64,000 bases of DNA from the NCBI RefSeq assembly GCF_000169175.1, contig NZ_AAWS01000046.1, positions 1 through 64,000 on the forward strand. The letters are read 5' to 3'. A model generated the notes under the pieces. It searched no databases. It was not told the DNA's origin and saw only the letters and a list, made by a program, of their open reading frames with translations. Source of the stretch: Microscilla marina ATCC 23134. Lineage in GTDB: Bacteria; Bacteroidota; Bacteroidia; Cytophagales; Microscillaceae. Positions 18,574-25,845 of this stretch are shown here, piece after piece. Every line of letters begins with the position of its first letter. The first letter of the stretch is position 1. The position numbers were made by a program, and so were the translations under genes.

Positions 18574-18660
18574 TTACTTTTTCTTGACGCGCCTGGTCAT
18601 ATAAAGCAATGCCATCATAGCGGTTAAAAATCCTAATCCAATAAACGAAAAAAAATCCAT
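18574..18660 (-). CDS. Possible 28-residue membrane peptide
   Basis: An ATG frame upstream of the helicase encodes MDFFSFIGLGFLTAMMALLY followed by MTRRVKKK and a stop. This is one hydrophobic helix with a strongly basic, presumably cytosolic, tail, the usual look of bacterial small membrane proteins. It is on the same strand as the helicase, with 79 bp between them. No homologue is known to me and the frame could be chance. Confidence 0.35.
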   Translation of the reverse strand: MDFFSFIGLGFLTAMMALLYMTRRVKKK

Positions 18661-18860
18661 AATTGACCTGTTAGTAAAAACGAAAAAACAAAGCCCTAAA
18701 GTTTAATAGAAATAGAACCTTCTTGTCAAAAACAGGCATTGTATGTATGTTTCAAGGCATCCCATTTGCCCCATTTATCCGTTTCTCTACCCATAGCTAT
18801 TGGGTAAGCCAATTACTGGCGTGCCGAACAAAAATGCTTGTGAGGGAGTTTACTAAGTCT

Positions 18861-19271
18861 ATGAAGTTAAAAGAGTTAAGAAATACTCGCCCCCCCAAAG
18901 CATTGAAAAAATACAGTCAAGACGAATATCAGGTAATATGGATTGGGGATTATTGGGATGCTCCCATGACAGGAATACTACAAATAGCCACGCAGTTTTT
19001 TTGGTTTGAACTCATCAAAGAAAACTGGACTCAGGACGATTGGTTCAGGCGATACGCTATTGTAGAGCTTTCAACCGAGCAACTAGAGAGGGAGTGGCAG
19101 GTACACGAAGATTTTCAGCGGTATGTGGGCATTCATTGGGACGTAAATATGGTAAAACCCCCACCAGTATTTGTGGCAAATAAGCAAGACATCTTTTACG
19201 AAACTCACCTGACATATATCAATTCTAACCCTTTTGAAAACAACGAAGTAGTGGGTTGGTTTGAGCGTTGA
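18861..19271 (+). CDS. Hypothetical protein
   Basis: 136 residues from the ATG at 18861 (MKLKELRNTRPPKALKKYSQ). The same frame is open upstream with possible starts at 18747 (ATG) and 18723 (TTG), so the N-terminus is uncertain. The protein is rich in Trp and aromatic residues (VIWIGDYWDAPMTGI, FFWFELIKENWTQDDWFRRY, VGIHWDVNMVKPP). It has no signal peptide or clear membrane helix. It faces the leftward gene 19521 across a repeat-filled gap. I recognise no family and assign no function. Confidence 0.5.
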   Translation: MKLKELRNTRPPKALKKYSQDEYQVIWIGDYWDAPMTGILQIATQFFWFELIKENWTQDDWFRRYAIVELSTEQLEREWQVHEDFQRYVGIHWDVNMVKPPPVFVANKQDIFYETHLTYINSNPFENNEVVGWFER

Positions 19272-19301
19272 GGATAGTTATAGCTTCAAGTTTTTTCTGA
19301 G

Positions 19302-19445
19302 CCTTTAGCTTTTTCTTGAACTACAATTGACTTTTATCCTTTAGCTTTTTCTTGAACTACGATTGGCTTTTATCCTTTAGCTTTTTCTTGAACTACGATT
19401 GGCTTTTATCCTTTAGCTTTTTCTTGAGCTACGATGAGCTTTAGC
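19302..19445. repeat. Tandem repeat, four copies of a 36-bp unit
   Basis: Copies start at 19302, 19338, 19374 and 19410, each beginning CCTTTAGCTTTTTCTTGA. The two middle copies are nearly identical; the first and last differ by a few bases. It lies between convergent genes. Confidence 0.9.
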
Positions 19446-19458
19446 CTCGCTTCGCGCT

Positions 19459-19513
19459 AATTCGTAATTCGTAATTCGTAATTCTCAAATTCGTAATTAG
19501 TCTATTCGTAATT
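19459..19513. repeat. Short tandem repeat of ATTCGTAAT
   Basis: A nine-base word, ATTCGTAAT or close variants, recurs about five times directly beside the 36-bp repeat and next to the stop of the leftward gene 19521. Confidence 0.8.
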
Positions 19514-19520
19514 AAAAAAA

Positions 19521-19946
19521 TCACTTCTTCATTTGCTGTGCTACCAAATACCCAAATTGGTACAAGTGTTGGTGAAAGTGTTGTACACAACGTTCACGGA
19601 TGTTACTGACGTGTAACAGGTGATATCTGTCCATTTCGAGCAAACAGTGTTTTTTGCCTTGAGTATAATAATAAATGCCGTTGCGGTCCCAAAAATAGCG
19701 GACTTGCACCCCATAAATCATAAAGTCAACAAAAGGATCATCCAGTTTACCACTGCATCCGGTGTGCTCACGCAACGTCAACAGTTCCACAAACAATATC
19801 CGCAACGCCTGATCTGGAGGCATTGCTACTACGTTTACCATCAGTTGGAAGGCAAGCTCTATATTGGCAGGTTGCTGGGTATAAATCAACGACCGTATCT
19901 TGTTTATTTGCTCATGGTCAGTTTTATCTTCGTCTTTAGCAGTCAT
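19521..19946 (-). CDS. Hypothetical protein downstream of the VWA gene
   Basis: 141 residues if begun at the ATG at 19946 (MTAKDEDKTDHEQINKIRSL). The frame remains open back to a TTG at 20087, three bases after the stop of the VWA gene, so a longer, coupled start is possible. The sequence is alpha-helical with ANIELAFQLMVNVVAMPPDQ and a repeated aromatic block near YYYTQGKKHCLLEMDRYHLL. It is probably cotranscribed with the CoxE-like gene. I do not recognise a family. Confidence 0.55.
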   Translation of the reverse strand: MTAKDEDKTDHEQINKIRSLIYTQQPANIELAFQLMVNVVAMPPDQALRILFVELLTLREHTGCSGKLDDPFVDFMIYGVQVRYFWDRNGIYYYTQGKKHCLLEMDRYHLLHVSNIRERCVQHFHQHLYQFGYLVAQQMKK

Positions 19947-20090
19947 AAGTAGTAGAAATTTTTTAGGTGCCAGCGACTGGATGTTCTTTAATGAGTAACC
20001 CTCACTCGTTTTTCTTGTATTTGCAAATTGGCAACGAGCCAATAGCACTACAACCCTCCAACCTATAAATGAAGTTAAAAAAGCCAATGA

Positions 20091-21290
20091 CTAACCCTCA
20101 AACTTAAGCTTTTTATCCTTGAGCCCTCGCATTGCCTGCGTAAGCCCATCCAGCGTAAGCGGATACATTCGGTCTTTCATGATCTCCTTGATTTGTTCAA
20201 TAGACGGGGTATACTCCCAGTACTTATGATCGGTAGGGTTGAGCCAGATATAATTTGGATAGTTCTCTTTCAGGCGTTCGAGCCAAACCTTGCCCGATTC
20301 TTCATTATAATGCTCTACACTACCATATTGTGCGGTTACCTCATAAGGTCCCATAGTGGCGTCACCCACCAAAATCACCTTATAGTCTTTATTGTATTTA
20401 TTGAAAATCTCATAAGTGGGAATGCGTTCTTCATGACGACGGCGGTTGTCTTTCCAGACGTATTCGTACAGGCAATTATGAAAATAATAAAACTCAAGAT
20501 GTTTGAACTCATACTTGGCAGCAGAGAAAAACTTCTCGCACAAATGAATATAACTATCCATAGACCCCCCAATATCAAACAAAATCAACACCTTCACATT
20601 GTTCTTTTTTATAGGTACCATTTCCAGGTCTAGCCAGCCCCCATTTTTAGAAGTTTTTTTAATGGTAGTATTAATGTCCAGCTCATCCTGCACCCCCTCA
20701 CGAGTCAATATACGCAATCGGCGCAAAGCCATCTTCATATTACGGGTGTTAAGCTCTACATTGTCGTCCAGGTTTTTGTAAGTACGTTTGTCCCACACCT
20801 TGGTCGCCCTCCCGTGTCGTCCCTCTTTTTGCCCTATACGCACCCCCTCAGGGTTGTAGCCATTGGCGCCAAACGGCGAAGTGCCCATAGTACCTATCCA
20901 GGTGTTGCCCCCTTGGTGTCTTTCTTTTTGTTGCTCCATCAATTCTTTAAAACGTTCCATTAACGCTTCTAGTCCCCCCATTGCCTCAATTAGGGCTTTC
21001 TCTTCTTCGGTAAAATCGCGTGCCCCCAGGTTCTCCAGCCACTCTTTCGGAATTTCTACCAACTGTTCGATACTTTGGTTGTGTACCCCTTGCATAAACA
21101 AACCAAACAGCTGATCAAACTTATCGAGGTTTTTCTCATGTTTGACCAATATAGACCTACTTAAGGCATAAAAATCATCTACGTTGTATTCAATGACTCC
21201 CTTACTTAGTGCTTCAATCAAGGTCAGGTGTTCTCTCAGGCTTACAGGTAAACCGTTGTTTCTCAGAAGATAAAAAAAGTTGATGAGCAT
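20091..21290 (-). CDS. CoxE-like VWA-domain protein
   Basis: 399 residues, cytosolic. CoxE-like proteins usually act with a MoxR-type AAA ATPase to mature or remodel protein complexes. The N-terminal helical part has LPVSLREHLTLIEALSKG and DDFYALSRSILVKHEKNLDKFD, which is typical. The VWA domain is at about 225-385, and its metal-ion site reads LFDIGGSMDSY, a D-x-G-G-S form of the usual D-x-S-x-S. The central part is rich in Lys/Arg/Gly. No MoxR ATPase is encoded next to it. The dispersed element copy B lies 78 bp upstream, pointing toward the start. Confidence 0.8.
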   Translation of the reverse strand: MLINFFYLLRNNGLPVSLREHLTLIEALSKGVIEYNVDDFYALSRSILVKHEKNLDKFDQLFGLFMQGVHNQSIEQLVEIPKEWLENLGARDFTEEEKALIEAMGGLEALMERFKELMEQQKERHQGGNTWIGTMGTSPFGANGYNPEGVRIGQKEGRHGRATKVWDKRTYKNLDDNVELNTRNMKMALRRLRILTREGVQDELDINTTIKKTSKNGGWLDLEMVPIKKNNVKVLILFDIGGSMDSYIHLCEKFFSAAKYEFKHLEFYYFHNCLYEYVWKDNRRRHEERIPTYEIFNKYNKDYKVILVGDATMGPYEVTAQYGSVEHYNEESGKVWLERLKENYPNYIWLNPTDHKYWEYTPSIEQIKEIMKDRMYPLTLDGLTQAMRGLKDKKLKFEG

Positions 21291-21367
21291 ATTTTAGTGG
21301 GTTTAATATCAAATATTATCTATGCGGTGGTATAGTACAATAGTCCATAGTATTTAGTCGGTAGCTG

Positions 21368-21548
21368 ATTCGAGTAAATGTTTACCTTGTTAAATGCTGT
21401 AAACCAGTATTTTATATTAAGATTGCTTACTCAATTTATTTTTAAAAGTGTGTCGGTTTTACGCCCAAACACCCAATTAAATAGTTTTTAAATTCGTAAA
21501 TAACTGAGAACCAGCAAACAACTTTGACTAAAATCACTGCGGAGTATT
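21368..21548 (-). repeat. Dispersed intergenic element, copy B
   Basis: Reverse-complement homologue of 13507-13715 (see copy A). The best-conserved end, CAACTTTGACTAAAATCACT through GCGGAGTATTG, is at 21519-21548; the other end, GATTCGAGTAAATG, is at about 21368. The element is 5' of the leftward VWA gene, in the same relative orientation as copy A to its gene. Confidence 0.7.
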
Positions 21549-21671
21549 GATAGTAAACACAGTCGTTGAATACTATTGTATAAACGAAGCTTTTGGCGCA
21601 TTTCTGCAAAATATACATAACCTAATGAAAAGAAAAATTGTTGTAAATGAAAAGCGTCAGGGTGATACCTA

Positions 21672-21866
21672 CTACGAGGCGGGGGCAGGAGGCTCCTTGA
21701 GTTCCAAAAACTTACGGCACAGCTCTTTATCATAGCAATAGTATTGATGCTCGATATTGCCTTGAGCATCTTTGGTAGCAAATTTTTGTAAATGAGTGGC
21801 AGGAACCGCCAGTTGGCATACCGAGCACAGTTCCCAACCACTTTCAAGGTTATTTATGCGACTCAT
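21672..21866 (-). CDS. Small Cys-containing protein overlapping ispD
   Basis: 64 residues starting MSRINNLESGWELCSVCQLA. Four cysteines (CSVC, then YYCYDKELC) and a His (ATHLQKF) could form a zinc site. It begins 17 bp inside the 3' end of ispD and so is likely translated by coupling on the same mRNA. It ends in Pro/Ala (EPPAPAS). Function unknown. Confidence 0.6.
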   Translation of the reverse strand: MSRINNLESGWELCSVCQLAVPATHLQKFATKDAQGNIEHQYYCYDKELCRKFLELKEPPAPAS

Positions 21867-22554
21867 CCAATATTGCTTTGGCTATTGCCAAATCTTCGGG
21901 GGTAGTAATTTTAATATTTTGGTATGATCCATTGATAAGGTGGACTGCATGTCCGGCTTTCTCAAATACACTGGCGTCATCGGTCAGGTCGGGTGTTTCT
22001 TCTATTTCGTAAGCTGCTTTAATGGCGTTTACCCTAAAAGTCTGGGGAGTTTGCATTAGTCTGAAGTTATCCCGGTTGATTGCCTTGGTGCCACCGTCTG
22101 GTTTCACCTCACGAATGGAATCTTTAAGAGCTACTGAGGCAATGGCACAGCCATTGTTAGATGCTTCTACGTGACTGAGTGCAATGGTTTTGACGGCTAC
22201 CAACGGGCGAACTCCATCATGAATAGCTACTGTGCTTTGCATACCAGGCGCCACATCGTCAGCATCAGCCTCAATAGCAGTCAATCCTTTCTTTACCGAT
22301 TGAAAACGTGTTTTGCCACCTGCCACAATCTTGTAATCATGATCAAATTTGTGTTGACTCTCGAGGTGCTTCCAGTAATCTATTTCGTCTTTGGGCAATA
22401 CCAAGACAATTTTGATCAGGGGCGAAAAAAGGTGAAACCTTGAAATAGTATGCATCAAGATTGGCTTTCCAAGAATTTCGAGGAATTGTTTAGGAGTATC
22501 ATTGTTCATACGGGTTCCGCTGCCACCCGCTACTATGAGTGCATATTTTGCCAT
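21850..22554 (-). CDS. ispD: 2-C-methyl-D-erythritol 4-phosphate cytidylyltransferase
   Basis: 234 residues from the ATG at 22554; an upstream frame to 22641 is not IspD-like. IspD joins MEP and CTP to give CDP-methylerythritol in the non-mevalonate isoprenoid pathway. The nucleotide-binding loop is MAKYALIVAGGSGTRMNNDTPKQ, with the conserved Arg and Lys. Downstream come AIHDGVRPLVAV, VALKDSIREV and the end block NIKITTPEDLAIAK. All family blocks are in order and length is standard. The small Cys protein overlaps its stop. A minus-strand terminator sits 180 bp upstream, so attenuation or a separate small transcript is possible. Confidence 0.93.
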   Translation of the reverse strand: MAKYALIVAGGSGTRMNNDTPKQFLEILGKPILMHTISRFHLFSPLIKIVLVLPKDEIDYWKHLESQHKFDHDYKIVAGGKTRFQSVKKGLTAIEADADDVAPGMQSTVAIHDGVRPLVAVKTIALSHVEASNNGCAIASVALKDSIREVKPDGGTKAINRDNFRLMQTPQTFRVNAIKAAYEIEETPDLTDDASVFEKAGHAVHLINGSYQNIKITTPEDLAIAKAILDESHK

Positions 22555-22735
22555 AACTTCCAGAGATAGTTCAAAACATTTTTCAAAAGATAACGAAGGA
22601 ATGGTGGACAAATGAATGCTTACTTTTCCACCACTCCTCAAAGCAAATACAGGTAACCCTGGCTACTTTTGCTTGACCTATAAAGGTTGAAAAAATACGC
22701 TCAATATACAATGACTTGTAAACATTATTATAAAA

Positions 22736-22764
22736 AAAAGTGATTGGAATCTCCAATCACTTTT
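22736..22764 (-). terminator. Strong minus-strand terminator upstream of ispD
   Basis: AAAAGTGATTGGA and its complement flank a three-base loop; on the minus strand eight T follow. It lies in the divergent gap between ispD and the peroxidase gene and is downstream of neither. It may end a small RNA or be an ispD leader attenuator. A six-codon frame starting MKKQFS lies just before it. Confidence 0.6.
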
Positions 22765-23148
22765 ATTCATGAGAACTGTTTTTTCATAATGATCATAGTG
22801 TGCATAACAAGGTAAAAGCATTTAACTTAAACCCATATCGTTTGATTACTTTCACTTACAAGACACACTTGTGGCTAAAAAGTAGTAGGGGGAGTAAAGA
22901 TTTTTTTGTTTTTTTTCAATGTATTTCTTGTGTTTTGTTGTAATGTATTGATTGTTAGTGAGTTGGAGGTCTGGTGACTCAACGGCTTTATTTGAAATAT
23001 GCCCAAATATTTTTATATTGTTCTCTGCTAATACTCAACAGATGTAAGGGTTTAAAACACAATGATGCGTCGAATAGGTTATTATACATACATAGTATTT
23101 AAAGTGCCTGTTGATACCAGTTTCTTACAAGAAAACGCGCAAGCTTTT

Positions 23149-24246
23149 ATGATAAAAATTCGTTTTAAACATATCGGGTTGTTATTACTGGTTTTATGTC
23201 AAATGTCTTGTCGTAAGGCTGAAGATACTACGCCTGACAACCCGCCTTTTTCGTTGAATACCCCCGATCACTTCGGGAACAGTTTTGTAATACCCAACGA
23301 CAACCCCACCACCCAAGCCGGTGTAGACCTGGGGAGGCATTTGTTTTTTGACAAGCGCCTTTCTTCTACCAACCAAGTGTCTTGTGCCTCTTGTCATCAG
23401 CCTGCCAAAGCGTTTACCGATGGCAAGGCGGTAAGCACTGGGGTAAACGGACGCACTACCAGCCGAAGTGCCATGTCGTTGGTTAACTTGCTATGGGTAG
23501 ATCGTTTGTTTTGGGATGGTCGGTCAAACACCCTCGAAGAGCAAGCCCTGTTGCCTATACAAGACGAGCGTGAAATGGGGCTAACTTTGGAAGAGCTTAC
23601 GGCAAAACTACAGGCTTTGCCCGAATATGTGACCAGGTTTAAACAAGCGTTTGGCACCGAAACTATCTCGGCTGATCTGGTGGCAAAAGCCCTGGCGCAA
23701 TTTCAACGTACTTTGATTTCTGCGGGCTCAAGGTATGATAAAATAGCCAGAGGAGAGGTACAGCCCACTACCAGAGAGCAACGCGCCATTGACTTGTTTT
23801 TTACTCATCCAGAGCCTGCGGCTCCTATTCCTTTGCGAGGGGGCAATTGTGGCGATTGCCACGGGGGCAACCTCACTACTTTGAACACTTTTCATAACAA
23901 TGGGCTAGAGGTGGTACCCAAAGATTTGGGCTTGGCAATGGTAACAGGACAGGCAAGCGATCAGGGCAAAATGCGGGCACCTTCGCTCAGAAATATCGCC
24001 CTGACGGCACCTTATATGCACGATGGCAGGTTTAAAACCTTGGAAGAAGTGCTGGATCATTACAATGAACACATCCAGGCTGCGCAAAATCTTGATCCTT
24101 TGATTACGGCTGCCAGCAACGAAGTGCAAGGCAAAACGCTGGCCTTGACTACCCAAGAAAAGGCAGACATTGTTTTTTTTCTGAAAATGTTGACCGACTC
24201 TGCCTTTATTCAAAATCCAGCTTTTCAAAATCCTTTTGAGCAGTAA
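23149..24246 (+). CDS. Di-haem cytochrome c peroxidase (MauG/CcpA type), lipoprotein-like
   Basis: 365 residues from the ATG at 23149; the start at 23062 adds a tail before the signal peptide. The N-terminus (FKHIGLLLLVLCQMSC) looks like a lipoprotein signal, so the protein may be anchored in the periplasm or outer membrane. Two haem c sites are CASCH and CGDCH. The usual family blocks follow them: LGRHLFFDKRLSSTNQVSC, ALLPIQDEREMGL, APSLRNIALTAPYMHDGRF and ADIVFFLKMLTD. It reduces hydrogen peroxide with electrons from a c-type cytochrome or, in MauG-like members, oxidises a substrate. The two small genes downstream may be in the same transcript (35- and 44-bp gaps). Confidence 0.88.
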   Translation: MIKIRFKHIGLLLLVLCQMSCRKAEDTTPDNPPFSLNTPDHFGNSFVIPNDNPTTQAGVDLGRHLFFDKRLSSTNQVSCASCHQPAKAFTDGKAVSTGVNGRTTSRSAMSLVNLLWVDRLFWDGRSNTLEEQALLPIQDEREMGLTLEELTAKLQALPEYVTRFKQAFGTETISADLVAKALAQFQRTLISAGSRYDKIARGEVQPTTREQRAIDLFFTHPEPAAPIPLRGGNCGDCHGGNLTTLNTFHNNGLEVVPKDLGLAMVTGQASDQGKMRAPSLRNIALTAPYMHDGRFKTLEEVLDHYNEHIQAAQNLDPLITAASNEVQGKTLALTTQEKADIVFFLKMLTDSAFIQNPAFQNPFEQ

Positions 24247-24281
24247 AAATATACACAATATTGTACCGAAAACTATAGATT

Positions 24282-24734
24282 ATGGAAACACACAAGATTG
24301 TTACAAAAAAAGGAATGATTTACTATGAGGAATCTCTGAATGCATTGGTGGCTTTGTGGAACGACAGGTTTATGTTGCAGGGCGAATACCGCGAAACCAT
24401 GGAACAAGTGCTAGAGCTGATGAAATCTACTGGAGCCTCCAGTTTTATTACCGATGTGCGTACTTCCAAGGTGCTTTCGCGCGATCAGCAAGAGTACCAA
24501 ATCAATGAAATGTTTCCGAAATTTATCAGAGCTGGGCTCAAAAGGTCAGCCTATGTAGTACCCAAAGATGTATTTGTACAGTCGGCTATAGGCAGAGCCG
24601 AGCAAGAGCTCAGAAAATATGTAGATGTGCAAAAGTTTAAAGACTTAGAATCTGCCAAAGATTGGGTACGTGAAGAAAGCATTAGAGAAACTCAAGAGGC
24701 AAATAATAAGCCTGAAGGCACCGATACAGAGTAG
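24282..24734 (+). CDS. STAS/SpoIIAA-like small protein
   Basis: 150 residues. The pattern YYEESLNALVALWND, a central strand (SSFITDVRTSKVLS) and the closing FKDLESAKDWVREE resemble the STAS/SEC14-type small proteins of Bacteroidota that carry a short beta-alpha fold. The gene at 56912 shows the same layout and is a distant paralogue. It starts 35 bp after the peroxidase gene. The role is unknown; the fold assignment is moderate. Confidence 0.55.
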   Translation: METHKIVTKKGMIYYEESLNALVALWNDRFMLQGEYRETMEQVLELMKSTGASSFITDVRTSKVLSRDQQEYQINEMFPKFIRAGLKRSAYVVPKDVFVQSAIGRAEQELRKYVDVQKFKDLESAKDWVREESIRETQEANNKPEGTDTE

Positions 24735-24778
24735 TAAAACAATCACCTGAATATTAACACCAGAAAAGTGAAAAACTT

Positions 24779-25165
24779 ATGTTACACGTAGATAAAAATT
24801 TTTTTCTCTCAAAACAACAGGCAGAAGAGTACTTGAATGGTAAAATACTCGCCGTAATTACTGAGTATACCATTTTTAAACTAGATCTCTTGCGCGACCA
24901 GGTAATGTTTAGATGCTTGCTCAATCAACATACATTCAGTGTTTTTTTTGAAGCATTACAAAACGAAATTAATGCGTCAGACGAAGACCTGCAACAGTTC
25001 TTTTTAGATGCCCTTATTACCTATTGTGCCATCAATATAGAAGGAGAAGAAAAACGTGCCTATCCTATAGGCGAATTTAATAACAATGATGAACTGCTAG
25101 ACTGGTTTTTAGTCTGGAAGTCATGCTCAAAAGAAGAGCGCATTGATTTTATCGAAAGTACCTAA
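24779..25165 (+). CDS. Hypothetical protein
   Basis: 128 residues, acidic, no membrane segment (MLHVDKNFFLSKQQAEEYLN; FEALQNEINASDEDLQQFFL). The gene lies 44 bp after 24282-24734 on the same strand and is closed by a strong terminator. It may belong to the same operon. I recognise no family. Confidence 0.6.
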   Translation: MLHVDKNFFLSKQQAEEYLNGKILAVITEYTIFKLDLLRDQVMFRCLLNQHTFSVFFEALQNEINASDEDLQQFFLDALITYCAINIEGEEKRAYPIGEFNNNDELLDWFLVWKSCSKEERIDFIEST

Positions 25166-25174
25166 TTTTTATAT

Positions 25175-25218
25175 AACAGGGTGGGTAAGTATTTATTTAC
25201 CCGCCCTGTTTTTTTTAT
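25175..25218. terminator. Bidirectional terminator between convergent genes
   Basis: AACAGGGTGGGTAA and TTTACCCGCCCTGTT form a long stem with a T tract on one side and an A/T-rich flank on the other. It separates 24779-25165 from the leftward MaoC gene. Confidence 0.8.
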
Positions 25219-25223
25219 TATTC

Positions 25224-25628
25224 CTAAATTCTCCCTTTATTCATCAACATTGCTTCACCGTTCACGGCTTCTTTCCCATCTTCTTTATTTACTATTGACG
25301 TACTTATCACTGCCCGGTGTTTTTCGCGGTTTATGTCGGTTACTTTAAACACTGCTTCATATTCTTTGTTAACGAACATAGGTCTGCGGAACTCCATGGT
25401 TTGCTTCATATAGATGGTGCCTTCACCCGGAAATAGGGTGCCAAAAACTTTGGAAAAAATGCTGCCAGCGAGAAAGCCGTGCATAATAGGCTGAGAAAAG
25501 GGAGTGTTGGCCGCATAGTCCGCATCTAAGTGAATAGGATTTTTGTCTCCAGTAACTTCAGAAAATTTGATGACATCGTCTTGAGTAAAAGAAAATGAGT
25601 GACGGTACTCCTCGTTTTGCTCGATCAT
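25224..25628 (-). CDS. phaJ: MaoC-like (R)-specific enoyl-CoA hydratase, PhaJ-like
   Basis: 134 residues from the ATG at 25628 (MIEQNEEYRHSFSFTQDDVI); the frame is open to 25718 but that extension is not family-like. The hot-dog-fold block VTGDKNPIHLDADYAANTPF followed by PIMHGFLAGS holds the catalytic Asp and His of PhaJ/MaoC hydratases. These hydrate trans-2-enoyl-CoA to (R)-3-hydroxyacyl-CoA, the monomer for PHA synthase. The gene is transcribed away from phaE and phaC with a 217-bp divergent gap, which supports a PHA supply role. The symbol is inferred from context. Confidence 0.75.
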   Translation of the reverse strand: MIEQNEEYRHSFSFTQDDVIKFSEVTGDKNPIHLDADYAANTPFSQPIMHGFLAGSIFSKVFGTLFPGEGTIYMKQTMEFRRPMFVNKEYEAVFKVTDINREKHRAVISTSIVNKEDGKEAVNGEAMLMNKGRI

Positions 25629-25845
25629 AAGTTTTTTGTTTGAGATCAGATAATATTCGTAAAGTACAATACTATGTCTATTTGATTTAAAAATCAACCT
25701 TACATGGGATAAATACAATTCACCCTTATAATAATAGTATCAATTATTCAGAGTAATAGTTGGTAGAAGTTTTTTTAAGATATTTTTTTTATATTTTGAG
25801 CATAATCTTACATTTGTCTTGCAGACTCACATAAACTCGATTACT

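Noticed and set aside
20087-20089. TTG start for the gene downstream of the VWA protein
   Set aside because: It would couple to the upstream stop, but the N-terminal 47 residues look random; the ATG at 19946 was preferred, with low certainty.
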